Shown: in pieces, positions 1 to 12,375 of the stretch
How positions within the stretch are numbered: position 1 is the first letter of the stretch
Layout of the letters: every line of letters begins with the position of its first letter
Assembly: GCA_014898425.1 (NCBI GenBank)
Contig: RCSZ01000012.1
Location: 372,001 to 436,000, forward strand
DNA length: 64,000 nt
Source of the DNA: Botryotinia globosa
Taxonomy: Eukaryota; Ascomycota; Leotiomycetes; Helotiales; Sclerotiniaceae
Direction: 5' to 3'
Translations under genes and position numbers: made by a program
The notes under the pieces: model-generated
Database searches by the model: none
Seen by the model: the letters and a program-made list of their open reading frames with translations, nothing else
What the model was told of the DNA's origin: nothing

Positions 1-3000
1 AGTTTATTTAAAATAAAATATTAAGATTATAAATAATATATTAAATACAAATAATTTATTTTATTATCAAATTATATTTTGATTTAATATATAAAAAAAG
101 AATAATATAAATAATAATAATTTTATATAAAACTAAAATTAAAATTAAAGGGTTATCAATTATTTTTGTAAAATTATAAATATAATATATTATTATTTAA
201 ATTTAAATAATTCTTATAATAACATATCTTTTAAAAAAGTTTTTTATTAAATCAAATTCTAAGTTATTGTAAAATAAGTTGTATTTTATTTTTAATTATA
301 ATAATTAATATAATAATAAACTTTTTATTAATAATATAACAAGAAATATAATTCTTTTTTTTTAATGAAATAAATTATTTTGAGTTTTTTAAAGATAAAG
401 ATAATTTTATTATTATTGTTTTATTCAAGAATCTTTTTTATATTATTTGTTAAAATAAAGATATTAAAATTCAAGAATTAAAAGGTTTAATATAAATAAA
501 GATTATCAATATATTCAAAGTATAGCTTTATATTCTATAATATAAGCTTAATTAGATATGATATATATAAAACTAAAGAAAAAAAAAACTTTAGAATATC
601 CTATATTTAATTATGTAATTGAATATAATCGAATTCTCTAAATAAATTCGAATATATTAATTAATCAGAAAGGATGTAATTAATTTTAGAAAAATTAAAA
701 ACTAGTTTTATTTAATTATTCTTTTTAATAATCTTTGTTTTAGAAATGTATCAAAAATATTTTAAATATTTATAGTAATTATAGTGATTTTCAATCTTTA
801 GGAAAAGGTAGTTTTTATATTATATATAAAATAGATAATCAGATTTATAATAGTTTTTTTAAAGAGAGCTTTTTTGTATTGTAAATTGTGAATATTATTG
901 ATTAGTATAGTTTATATTAAATAATAAATTATAAATCTTTTTAGATTTTTTGAGATATAGGAAATAGATATAATTAATTATTAAAAGTAGATAAAGAATC
1001 TTTATATTTAGATTATACTTTTGATTTGAATATATAATATTAGATATTGAAATCGCTTTTTATTAAATATTAATATAATAAAATCAAATAGAATATATAA
1101 TTTATTATTTTATTATTATTTAATTAATAATATAAATTGAATATAGTATTTCTATTTATATCGATTTAAAGAATATCTTTATTATATATAAAACAATATT
1201 ATTATATATATAAACTAATATTTATATATATATATATATATATTATAATTTAAAAGTAATTTGATTTTTCAGGATTTTTAAAATTCTAAAAATCTATTGA
1301 AATATGATAATTATAATTCGAATGATTTTGTATTTATATATTGATAATTGTTTAGAATTTCTAAATATAAATAATATTAATTTACTAGATATTGAAAACT
1401 ATAACAATTATTATATATATAAAAATACTTTTATTAATATTAATTTAATAAATCTAAAGATTATATTATTATATTTATCGATTATAGATTTAATTATAAA
1501 ATCTATTATATTGTATTGATATTAATAAAATATATTTTCAAAATTGAATATATTAAATTTATTAAAGTTTTGTATATAATAAGAAATGTTTTTGTTTTTT
1601 ATTTATTTATTTTTGAATATAATTTAAAGGTTTTTATTTGAAATAGAATAAATATTTGAATTATAATTATAAGAGTTTGTATTTAGTTCTAAATTAAAAT
1701 CTGATTAATAATAGAGATAGATTTAATTTATTTATATTAAATAATAATAATATTATATTTATATTTATGAATAGATTTTGTAATTGTAGTAATATTAAAT
1801 ATTTATATTTCAAAAGTTTTGATAAACATATCAATTATTTTATATTAAATCTTTTCTATTTTTCAATTAATTTTAAATTTACTTTTAATAAGAAGTATTG
1901 TAATGTTGTTTTTATATTAAAAAACAATAGGGTATTTGTTATATTTAATTTCAAATAGATCATAATAATTAATATATTTGAATTATATTATATAACTAAT
2001 CTTTATAAATTTTTATATATATTTATTTAATAATTATAATAAATATAAAAAAAGAATTGAATATATTTAAAAAACAAGCAATATCTTCGATAATCTAAAT
2101 TGTATTAAATTATAATATACTTTTTTTTGATTAATTTGAAAGAACTATTAATATTAAAGAAAATAAAAAACGAATTGTTTTAATAAATAAAATAATTCAA
2201 ATAATTTTATTAAAGTATTTATTAATTTTATAATCAAAGGATTTAATAATAATTAAGTATTTCTTTGTTTATATAGAGATTTTGTTAAAAATAAGGGTTT
2301 AATTTATTATAATTACTTTATTATTTAGATTTATAAAGAAAATAAGGATTTTTATAATTATAAAATTATATTAAATCTTTAAAATAATTAGGAATAGAAT
2401 ATCTAGTATTTATAATACTTTTTATTGATTATATTTATTATAAAATAGATTATAAATATTATTAGATATAAAAGTAATAATTTAGTTTATAATTGTAAAT
2501 AAGATTATTAGAATATTAATTCAAGAAAGATTTTTAATAATTTCTGTAAATTGTTATTGAAAAATAAAAATAAAAGATTGATTGAATAAAGTTGGGGGTT
2601 TATATTTAATAAGCAATTTTTAATTCTAATATTAAATATAATTTAAAATGAAATTTCTTTTTGATATAAAATTATAAAAGATTTTTTTAAATTATATATT
2701 TCTAAACTTAAAGGATATATTGTTTTTAATATTATTTGTATTATTGAATTTGATTATTTTTATAAAGGTTTTAGAGTTAATAATAAATATAATATAAATA
2801 AAAAATTGAATATAAAAATTGAAAGATATAAAAAGAGTAATAATATTAATAAAATAATAATAATTATAAAATTAATTATAAAGCTGATGAATTTTTTTTA
2901 TAAATGTTATTTATATTAGATATATTTGTATAGAATATTATAAAGATATGGAATAATATTATAAGATTTATAATAATTATATATTTGCTTTTTGTATTAT

Positions 3001-3335
3001 ATTTGAAAATATTAAATTGCTTTTTAATAATATCTAATATACTAAAATAATATTTTGATTATAATAATTGATTTCAAAAAGGAGAAATATTTAAATATTT
3101 ATTCTATTTTTCTTTTTTTTAATTATGTAAAATTAATTCAAATTAAATAAAGATTATAAATCTAATAATTATATAAATCTAAAATTTAATAATTGTAAAA
3201 AACAATTTGAAATTATAAACTTATTATTCAGTGATATTATCATAAAAATAATTATTAGATTAAATGAAAGGGTTTATAAAGGATATAGAGAATTAACTTA
3301 ATATAATAAAGTCGAAAATATAAAGATATCTCGAT
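1..3335. repeat. AT-rich, RIP-like degraded repeat block
   Basis: This stretch is almost entirely A and T, with frequent TA/AT dinucleotides and stop codons in all frames. No coding sequence can be recognised. The composition is what repeat-induced point mutation (C to T in repeated DNA) leaves of transposons in filamentous ascomycetes. It could be the interior of the LTR element whose LTR-like repeat begins near 3340, but no reverse transcriptase or integrase motif survives that I can read. The few short open frames here are AT-driven and not believable genes. Confidence 0.75.
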
Positions 3336-3552
3336 TTTGGGATGTTGTGTTGATCTGAATTTTTGGTTGTTGTGTTGGTCTGATTTATATGTGATGTGAT
3401 GATTAGTACTAATATAGGTGTAAATATATCATAAGACTTTTCATTAATCCCTGTAAACCCTTTTTCTAAAGCTATGTATATATATATATAAACTTTTTAT
3501 TTCAATATAATAATTAGTTCAATGCTAAATCGATTAATACTTATAATGAAGT
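3336..3552 (+). repeat. LTR-like direct repeat, copy 1
   Basis: The last 80-150 bases of this segment match a second segment ending near 5890 in the same orientation. The shared part contains a TATATATATATA run, an ACTTTTTA..TC/TTAGTATAATAATT stretch and a tail of the form CAAYGCTAAAYCGAT. Differences are mainly C/T and G/A, as RIP would make. The segment starts in a GTTGTGTTGATCTG/GTTGTGTTGGTCTG tandem, an LTR-like TG start. It may be a solo LTR or one end of an element; no protein evidence exists. Confidence 0.5.
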
Positions 3553-5650
3553 TCTTCTTTTTAAAGTTTTTATTCTCGAAAGTTTTAAAATGAATTGATA
3601 AATTACTTTATATTTTTTAAAAGCTTTTGAAACTTATTTAATAATCAATCTCTTTGTATTTTGTAATCTTTTTAAAAAACCATTTGATAATCAATTATTA
3701 TCAGATCAATCTTTTTTAGATTTAATTAGCTTTTATTATTAAATTTTATAATAAAAGCTAATTATATATTGTTTTTATTCTTAATTTATAACATTTAATT
3801 TCTTTATAGTCTTTAATTTGAAAATAATATTGTGATATAAAATTATTTAGAATTAATCTAAAATCTGAAATTCAAAAACTAATTCAGAATCTGAAATCCG
3901 AAGCTTGAAATTCTTAAAAAAATTTGAAATTCGAAAGGAAATTGGTTCGCTTTCGATAGAGTAATGATTTGTAATCAATAACAGAGTTTACCTCTTTCTT
4001 TTCAGTTTTCATTCTCAAAAGCTGTTTATTTATTCTTTGAAAATATATTAAATCATTAAAAATCTAAAAATTCTGAAAATTCTGAAAATTCTGAAAATTC
4101 TGAAAATTCTGAAAATTCTGAAAATTCTGAAAATTCTGAAAATTCTGAAAATTCTGAAAAAAGTTCAATAATGTTTTATTAATATATAATATTCGAAATC
4201 TCAAAATCCTAAAAATAATAGAATCCTATAAACTAGCCAAATTAATATTCTCAAAATCCGAAATTATGAAAATTTGAAAATTCTAAAGATTTGAAAAAAA
4301 AAACCAATTTGTTTATAATAAGATAATGATTTTTATTCAATAAGGTTTTGTTTTCTCTTTTTTGATTCTCGTTTTGAAAGTATATAAAACCTATAATATT
4401 AAAATATAATAATATTTCGCTAATATATAGTATTTAAAATTCTAAGAATTTTGAAAATCTAAAAAATCAGAAAATTAGAAGATATTTGGGATCTGAACAT
4501 TCTGAAAATCCTAAAAATCCTGAATATTCAAAAGATTGAAAGATATTTGAGGTATAAACTCTGAAAATCTTAAAAATTCTTAAAATTCAAAATATTTCAA
4601 AAAGTAGAAAATATCTAAAGTATAAATTTTGAAAACAATCCAAAAAATGCAAAGTTTCATTAATTTCCTGCTAAATTATCGAAATCTAAAGGAATTCCTG
4701 AAATTCCGGAAGATTTGGAAGATATCTGAAAAACTTAAAAATTCCGAAAATAATCTGAAAATAAAAAGTTTCATTAGTTTTCTATTAAACCTTCAAAATC
4801 TAAGAGAATTTCTAAAATTCTGAAAAATATCTGAAACCTAAAATCCTGAAATAATTTATTTGTACTTTTTATTGAATAAAACAACTCTAATAAAATACTA
4901 TTTTATTTTTTACTAATATATAAACTACCCAATATAATATCAACTATTTATAATCAATTTCTATTAATAAATTTATTATCCACAAAATAATTAATTAAAT
5001 CTTTTTCTAATATAAAAAATATTTAAAATATTATAAAAAGACTCTATCTTTTTAATTGATTCATACAATAAAAGTATTACTAATTCACAAATATTACCCT
5101 CTCCATATGAAAAACCTGAAATTTTAAAAATAATTGATATATAATATAAAGCTCTATTAGCTTTCTACTAAACTCTTGAAATCTAAAAGAAGTCCTTATA
5201 ACCTAAGGGAATTCAGAAATTCCAGAAATTCCAGAAAATATTTAAAACATAAAATCTTGAAAATCTATTTTATTATTAAATAACACAAATACTTTATGAA
5301 TATCTTATACATATTATCTAAAATAATATATCTTTTTTAAAAAGAGATTCTTTATTTTAGATAATATTCTTTCTTTTACTTTTATTCAATTATTTATTTT
5401 TTGAAAAAATATCAACAATATATAATAAAAATACTCTACAAATATTCTAAAAGAATCTCAATACTTTCTAAAGAATATTAATAATATAAAAATATCTTAT
5501 TGGCATTTTAAAAAGCTTTAACTATAAAAATATTTTCTTTTTTTAATTTTTTTAATTCAATCTAATAAAGTAGAGATTATCTTAATCTAAATAATATCAA
5601 TTATATATCAATAATATATTATAAATATATTATAATCTAATTTGAATAAA
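3553..5650. repeat. AT-rich interior between LTR-like repeats
   Basis: This AT-rich DNA carries many degenerate variants of the word ATTCTGAAA, including one clean tandem array. No coding capacity is visible apart from a 64-residue frame at 4629-4823 that itself translates the degenerate repeat. If the flanking LTR-like copies belong together, this would be the interior of a short non-autonomous LTR element of about 2.5 kb. Confidence 0.45.
4072..4160. repeat. Nonamer tandem repeat (ATTCTGAAA)n
   Basis: About ten nearly perfect head-to-tail copies of a nine-base unit are directly visible. Diverged copies of the same unit are scattered for about 700 bases on either side. The array looks younger and better preserved than its RIP-like surroundings. 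Confidence 0.95.
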
Positions 5651-5890
5651 ATCTTTGAAAAGGCTATATTCAAAGTTTTTAAATTTATTTTCAAAAACTA
5701 ATTGTCAATTTATTCTAATTAAAAAATAAAAAGAATTATTAAAATCTATATATAAAATTACAATTAATATTAATATAAATATAGATATATTATAAAACTT
5801 TTTTTGAAAATATGTATATATATATATATAAAGACTTTTTACTTTAGTATAATAATTGGCCCAACGCTAAACCGATCAATGCCCATAACA
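5650..5890 (+). repeat. LTR-like direct repeat, copy 2
   Basis: This is the second copy of the sequence seen at 3336-3552, in direct orientation, ending in CCCATAACA. Its last 60 bases keep more C and G (GGCCCAACG, ACCGATCAATGCCC) than copy 1, so the two copies are mutated to different degrees. The boundary to balanced, non-repetitive DNA falls immediately after it. Confidence 0.5.
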
Positions 5891-6876
5891 CTAACCTTAT
5901 ACTAGCTCATTGGATATTAATAAATACTATTACTATTACTACTATTACCTGTAATTGCAAATTTGACTTATTGGACGACAATCTAAGTGGCCTAATTTTT
6001 GATCATCTCTCTTTTCGCTTTATATCTACTAACAATCGAAAATAATCACTATTTAAATGGGTAATTCCATATGAATCTATATCAATGTAAAGAGTTTAAT
6101 ACCTTCTCGATTCACATACTCTATAAGCATCACCTTCGCTCAGCTTTTTTTTCTCGTATTTCATATATGGTTATAAAAGCCTCGCCTTTCCCCCTGTGAC
6201 TTCTTATACCGCTGCGCGCACTTCTCGCACGTCCTGTAACGTGGTATTCCGGGGAATTTTCTCCTCCTTTGAAGCAGCAGCGGCAGTGGCATTGGTAAGG
6301 ACAATGACAACGGCAACGGCGACGACAAAAGCAACGGCAAAAAAAGGCCCCCGGTCCCTCATCATGGCCGGAATTGTTAATAACAGACGTCAGATCTTTG
6401 ATCCTCATAAGTAGGTATCAAACCCATTATTTTCACCGTTACTCTTCCCGACCAACCACTCCGCAATAATCGCTACCCCCTCCCTCCCCATAGTTGAAAG
6501 TGTCAAAAACTACTATCGTACCCCCGGGCAAAGTTCTTGCACCACTTCAAGTGGTTATATTGTTGGTGGAGGAGGTATTATTAAATGAAATATACTGGCA
6601 AGTGGCGATCTTGAGTGTTCTTCCATGGTGTAATACAACTGTCGTGGTGACCTGGGTTTCGGTCGTTAGTGGTGGGAAAGATGGAGAAGCGAACTAGCTT
6701 CCTCATCTACAAGGACTTGGAAAGAATCAGATCAAGGTCCTTGATCAGCCTTTGTTATGAATGCTTGGAAGGCTTCTGGTCTGGTCGAATGAAAGCTGAC
6801 ACTGTCTTGGAAATTTTCTATTTGTTAATTTTACCTCACTTCAACAGTAAATACTATCACATCACCGATAAATGTA
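5891..6876. other. GC-balanced island without a recognisable gene
   Basis: Composition becomes normal here. There is a trinucleotide-like GCAGCGGCAGTGGC/ACGGCAACGGCGACGAC stretch around 6270-6340, and short open frames of 60-90 codons on both strands. None resembles a protein I know, and splice signals do not join them into a longer frame. I read this as intergenic DNA stranded between degraded transposons; a short lineage-specific gene cannot be excluded. Confidence 0.5.
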
Positions 6877-8177
6877 AGAGTTCTGACCCCTGCTTATAGC
6901 ACCCCCCTCATTTTTCAATCACTTTATATTGAATTTAATAATTATTTTATAATATATTATTTATAATTAAAAATTAAATGATATATCAAGGAATAATAAC
7001 TAATCCTTTAATTTGAATTATATTCTTCAATTTATATATCAATTTCTTTATATATATTTGAAAATCTATTAAATCTCTTTTTTAGAATATGTTTTTACAA
7101 TATTTTTAATTTATAAATAGAAATAGATATAAATAACAGTTTTTTTAATTTCTTTTTAATTTACTATTATATTTTCTCAATTAGATCAAGGTTTAATTAA
7201 AAAAGGTTAATTGAAGTTTTATATATTATATTTTAATCGAATGAGTTTAGTATAATTAAAATAAACTTTTGATTTATTTTTTATAAAAATATAAGAAAAC
7301 CTTAATTTATTGAATAGTAGAAAAATAATAGATTCAAGTATTTGATTATAATATATTAAATTAAGAATATTTGCAATTTCTAATTTTATCTTTAAATCTT
7401 TTTATAAAAAATTATAATTCTAGTTGATTGTATTTTATATTATTATCAATGTCTTTTTAATTGATATATTGATTTAATATAAAAAGAATATTTCTTTTTA
7501 TTCATTTTTCTAATAATCCAAATTCTTTTATTCTTTTTTATTTCAAAAAAGTTTTTATTCGATTATATAATCTTTTTTTCAATTATTTCTTTTTAGATTG
7601 ACAATGTTATTGATTCTTTATTATTGATAGGAATATATAAAATCTAATCGCTTTTTTTGTTTATAGTTTTGAGATAAAAGGCTTAAATTTAAATATATTA
7701 TATAATATTTATAATTATTTCGATACAATTCCTAACAAATTGTATATATTGAAGCTTTCATTTCTAATATATTCCTAATTTATTTGAAAATTATTCTTTT
7801 TTTATTCTAATCTTTTTCTGAAACATTTATAATTTATTAAATCTTTTTAATAGAAAATATAAAAAGCTAATATAGCTTTATATATATATATATATATATA
7901 TAATTTATAAAATTCAGATTTAATAATACTTTATATTATATTTTGGGATATATTTAAATTTTGCTCAATCTAATTTTAAGATTTTCTATTATTATATATC
8001 TAAAATACTTTAATTCAATGGAAAATACTTTAATTTTAATAACATTTTTAGAAATCATTTATATTATTAAATAAAATTAATATTTTAAAATTGAATTGGA
8101 AAAATAATAATTTTTGGGTTTTTGATTGAATATTTATAATAAAGTATCGAAAACAAGGTGGCTAAAAAAAGTTCACT
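6877..8177. mobile_element. AT-rich block with degenerate terminal inverted repeats
   Basis: An abrupt AT-rich block is bracketed by TA dinucleotides (6875-6876 and 8178-8179). Read inwards, its right end is AGTGAACTTTTTTTAGCCAC followed by CTTGTTTTCGAT. The left end contains AGCACCCCCCTCATTTTTCA, which aligns loosely with it. The AGCCACCTTGTTTT core also matches the ends of the 9149-9954 element, so the two may be relatives. Ends starting AGT at TA sites fit the Tc1-mariner/pogo (Fot1-type) superfamily. No transposase frame survives. The left end is the weak point. Confidence 0.4.
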
Positions 8178-9146
8178 TAAATGTGCGGTAAGAAGCTTTC
8201 AGAACTCTTACCACCGTCAACTTATCAAGTGATTTATGATGATTACCATCAGTATCACGATCCCGCTGACAAAATCAGTGCCACCGTAAACAAACAATTT
8301 GCTACCAACAATCTCTACCGCCATTATATGACCAAGAAACTAATCATTGCCATAGAATAGATCATTTCCTGCCGACAACGTCCTCATTTGTCCTCTCGCC
8401 CTAGCCTCCCCTGCATTAACCCACCGCAACACAACGACCAACCAGCAGGCGGCACCATGCTGGTGTTCTTGTTCTTGTTATTGTACTTTCCGAGGAGGGA
8501 AAAAAGTGAGATTGGGGAAGAGAACGAGTCTTCTATGCTCAGCCAAGTGGAATATTCAGAACGAAGAAAGTAAAAATGCATATAAACGGAGGTAGTAGAG
8601 ATAGCTAGCGGCACGTCAGCAAAAATTCTAATACGTTAACTTTATAATTTGAAGATTGAAAAGTGTTTTGCTACCGGAGATAAATTTTCACCTCCAAGGT
8701 ATTAATTACACTTTCAGAGCTACTTAAGCAAAAGATAGTTTTTGATATATCGATGGCGATGCTATTCTCCTGTCTATCCATTTATCTCTTCGTCGGGTCT
8801 CTATTATCTCATAATCTGTCCGCTTGCCCACACTATACCTACCCGCCCTCTGCCTGCCTGTCTATTCAATGACAATCCTGCTGTATGTCCATCCTACTAT
8901 ATCCCTGATAGAACAGAGAAACAAAAAGAAAGAGGCCAGTAGAACAGAGACCGGACAGACTTTCGAGTTCGTAGATCGAGAACAAGTACGAAGATCCCAA
9001 GCAGATAGAGATAGGAGTTGTACAGACGATGTCCCAGCCACGGCAACAATGCAGGAAAATCTATTATTTTTCACCTAATATCTTTCTTTTCTTGATCGCA
9101 TTCTATCTCAGGAACCCCGAGAATAAATGCAGTGAGATAGCTGCAA
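8178..9146. other. GC-balanced island without a recognisable gene
   Basis: Normal composition lies between two AT-rich blocks. Overlapping open frames of 60-84 codons occur on both strands at 8384-8614 and 8742-9078. They resemble nothing I recognise and lack convincing start or splice context. Confidence 0.5.
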
Positions 9147-9148
9147 TA

Positions 9149-9954
9149 AGTTGGGTACCCTACTTTCTAGCCACCTTTGTTTTGGGCTACCTTTTTATAT
9201 CAAAATCAACATTTTTAATTTTCTTATTTGTGAATAGAAAGAATTTATTGAAAATATATATATAGATAATTTAGATTACTTTAAATTTAATCTGAAATTA
9301 TTAGATTTTCTGAATTTTTCTAATAGAAATCTAAAACTTCAAAATATCGATTTTCAAAATTAAATAAAGATTATATACAAATTTGAAACTTTTATAAAAT
9401 CTTCAATGACTTCTTAAACTCTTTTTCTAAAATCAAATAATAAATTTTTATTATAAAAACTTCTAAATATTTAAATAAATAAATATATATATATATATAT
9501 ATATAAATATTCCAAGAAATACTTTCGATATTATAAGGTAAGGATTATTTTTCCCTACCTAATTTATATCTCAATAACTATCAAAAAAAGTTAATTTTTT
9601 TCTAATTTCTATATAGATTTAAATTTAAAACTTTCAAAACGACAAACAAATTTCTTTCAATAATTATAATTGAAAAGTTATTAAAGATTCTACGAATTTT
9701 TTAGTTTTTTTTTTTATTTTGTATAAAATTTCTATACAAATTTAAAAATCGATATTTTAATACTTCAAAAATCGATCTATAAATTTCGCATAAATTTTAA
9801 ATCTTTAAAATAAGCTTAAAATGATTTGAATTATATAAATCTCAGTTTTAATCAAATCGTATTACATATTGATAAAGATATCAATAAATCAAAAGGTGAT
9901 TTTTAATTTAAAAATGGCCCAAACGAGGGTGGCCAGAAAGGAGGGTACTCGACT
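9149..9954. mobile_element. 806-bp RIP-degraded DNA transposon or MITE with TIRs
   Basis: The two ends are inverted copies over about 45 bases. The left end reads AGTTGGGTACCCTACTTTCT then AGCCACCTTTGTTTTGGGC. The right end, reverse-complemented, reads AGTCGAGTACCCTCCTTTCT then GGCCACCCTCGTTTGGGC. The element is flanked on both sides by TA, the target-site duplication of Tc1-mariner/pogo elements. The interior is almost pure A/T without an open frame, so this is a non-autonomous or internally deleted, RIP-mutated copy. TIR length and the AGT start are reminiscent of fungal Fot1/Flipper-type elements; that family assignment is inference. Confidence 0.75.
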
Positions 9955-9956
9955 TA

Positions 9957-10568
9957 CTTAGCGGGAATGTATAATAGAGCAAGAGGATAGAGAACGTTAT
10001 TTCGGATGCTGGCCGACAGCCCGATGTACTGTGTCATGGCAAATATTAATACACTGCAATATCAATAGCAGAGCAGAGTAACAGTCGGCTCTGTAAACGA
10101 CCGACTATTAGATGAACATGCTTAGGGAATCATGAACTCTCATTCTTCCACTCACCATATATTTCATATTCCAAAGCAAATATAAAAATACATAGACACT
10201 GATCTAGACTCCGTACCACTACAACCTCGCCTAAGCACAAAGAGAAATCTCAGAGAAATATATACTTTTATTCATAATTACATCTCATCTAACATTATCG
10301 ACATTAAGCATCTTGCTCACTCTAATCCAAATCTCCATATGTGCATGCATGCATGCAATCATAAATGCTTTATAAACTCCAAGCGCCAACTACCAAATCA
10401 ACCACCCCAAACCGATGCCACATCTCTTTCCCCGGGTATAAAATGCATCTCTCCACCTTTCTATGATACATTCCTCCAATCGCTCGTCTGGTTCGAAGTT
10501 TTAACATCTTTAGTCTTATCGTATAACCAAGTCATCACGCGTATTCGCTTCTTCACACAACAACGAAT
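9957..10568. other. Intergenic, 3' flank of the Sfk1-like gene
   Basis: Balanced-composition DNA follows the right end of the TIR element. It contains a GCATGCATGCATGC palindromic run near 10342-10357 and presumably the 3' untranslated region of the minus-strand gene that ends at 10569. No other gene is visible. Confidence 0.5.
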
Positions 10569-11528
10569 CTAGAAGTTCCTCGCAGGAACAACAGGCTCAG
10601 GTTTGTATCTTCCGTGTCCACTACTTTCCGCACTCCCATACGCTCTTTGTTCATCGGCAGCCCCATGATATCCTCTCTGTCTACTCTCAACATCCATCGC
10701 CATTGCCATCTCGGCTTCGGTATCTTTGCTCTGGTAATGTTTTGTTCTGATGGCTGGGATGAAATCGATTGCGAAACTCCAAACGTAGAATGTGTAGATC
10801 AATGCGATGATCCATTCGAGGATGGCAGCAGTATTCCACCAAGATTTACGGTTGCAAACACCAAATCCGATGGCGAGACCTAATTCGACGAAGATGAAGG
10901 CGAGTTTGACCCAGAAGGAAATGCGTAGGACGCTGTGTTCACGGTAGTGGATTCCGAGACGTTGGTATTCCCAGCAGATGAAGATGGCAGAAAGGATGTA
11001 ACCACCACTAATAAATTGTTGGTTCATTTTCCATGTGAGGAAGAGGAAGAAAGAAGCTTACATAAAAATAGCTAGACAAATGTCGTGTGCAGTGTGGTGG
11101 TCCACATCATTGAGACAAGTGAGACAGATCAAACCGATTCCACCTGCAACGGAAAAGACAATAGCAAGGGCTGATAATACTTTTTGGAAGATGGAGGTAT
11201 TTCCATGCAAACGACCATTGTGTCGTAACCATCTCTCGGCAATGAAAACCATATTGAAAGTAATCATGGTTACGGTACCCATGGCAATAAAGAGCGGTTG
11301 AAGTTCATGGGCTCCGATATCTGAGATATATCTGCATGACCATGTTAGAATAGTCTTATTGAGGTTGGCGAGAACTAGCGCAACTTACGCAATAGTTTGG
11401 CCATTATCCATAGGTGTAATTATTGGTGAACCATCTGCGACTGCCCAGGTCAACAGCATGGCTAAGAGCATCGCAAGCCATACCATTCCTGAAAAGACAG
11501 GTATCATCCAATATGATATTCCGAACAT
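10569..11528 (-). CDS. Sfk1/FRAG1/DRAM-family multi-pass membrane protein
   Basis: I model three exons: 11528-11389, 11331-11062 and 11007-10569, giving 282 residues. Donors GTAAGT and GTAAGC and acceptors CAG and TAG keep the frame. The protein begins MFGISYWMIPVFSG and has about six hydrophobic segments. Exon 1 carries a first transmembrane helix. Exon 2 contains the family-like SDIGAHELQPLF, then two helices including VLSALAIVFSVAGGIGLICL. Exon 3 contains three more, with a WNTAAILEWIIALIYTFYVW segment, then a polar tail of about 60 residues. Length, topology and the conserved SDIGA stretch fit the Frag1/DRAM/Sfk1 family. Yeast Sfk1 is a plasma-membrane protein linked to phosphoinositide/lipid homeostasis; a similar role here is inference. 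The start is set by the first ATG before the hydrophobic helix. Confidence 0.85.
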
Positions 11529-11797
11529 TTTGCTGGATTGTATGTGGTTGCCAGCTGCGAAGAGGTATTCAATTGATTTGTTGTGAGATTGTGATTGAAA
11601 TGAGATTTGATATTTGCGTCTCTGAATTCCGATTTCCCACCAACACACACAAGAAGGCGCTTCGATATTGGCAGGCGAGATGATATGAATGGGGAGGGAG
11701 CACGAGCAAATAAAGCAGCTTCTCAAGGACCACCCTTCCCAAATGAATTAATAACTCCTTGATGGAGCAATTGAGGTTATACAGATTATCTAAAAAG

Positions 11798-11850
11798 ACA
11801 AGACGAGACGAGACGAGACGAGACGAGACAAGACAAGACAAGACAGGAGA
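11798..11850. repeat. GACGA/GACAA pentanucleotide microsatellite
   Basis: At least ten pentamer units GACGA followed by GACAA variants are visible, grading into AGGAG. The array lies about 270-320 bases upstream of the Sfk1-like start codon, so it may fall in that gene's promoter or 5' leader. Confidence 0.95.
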
Positions 11851-12059
11851 GGAGAGGAGGACAAACGATAAAAGAAAAGAAAAAATCCAAGAGTCTATCG
11901 CTACCTAATTACATTTTATGATTTACCAGCAGGCCAAGGTCAGAGAATCTCCATGTCCATTTTGCGATACACGCTAAACGTCATAGCTGACTCAATGCCG
12001 GTGGATCGGTGGATCCGTGATGACCTTGACCGGCCTCTTTTGACTCGATGGAGTGAGTG

Positions 12060-12375
12060 ATGGAGTGAGTAATAAAACAAATAAAACAAATAAATAATAT
12101 ATAAGTAATAAAGTAAATAATAAAATAAATAATAAAATAAGTAATAAAATAAGTAATAAAATAAGTAATAAAATAAGTAATAAAATAAATAATAAAATAA
12201 ATAATATAATAAATAATAAAATAAATAATGAAATAAGTAATAAAATAAATAATAATATAAATAATAAAATAAACAATAAATAAGCAATAAAATAAATAAT
12301 AAATTAGGTATAAAATAAATAATAAAATAAATAATAAAATAAATAATAAAATAAATAATAAAATAATAATAAAAT
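12060..12375. repeat. Long TAAAATAAA-type microsatellite
   Basis: About 315 bases consist almost only of TAATAAAATAAA/TAAATAATA variants, interspersed with single G (AAGTAATAAA) changes. It lies in the space between two minus-strand genes. Confidence 0.95.
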
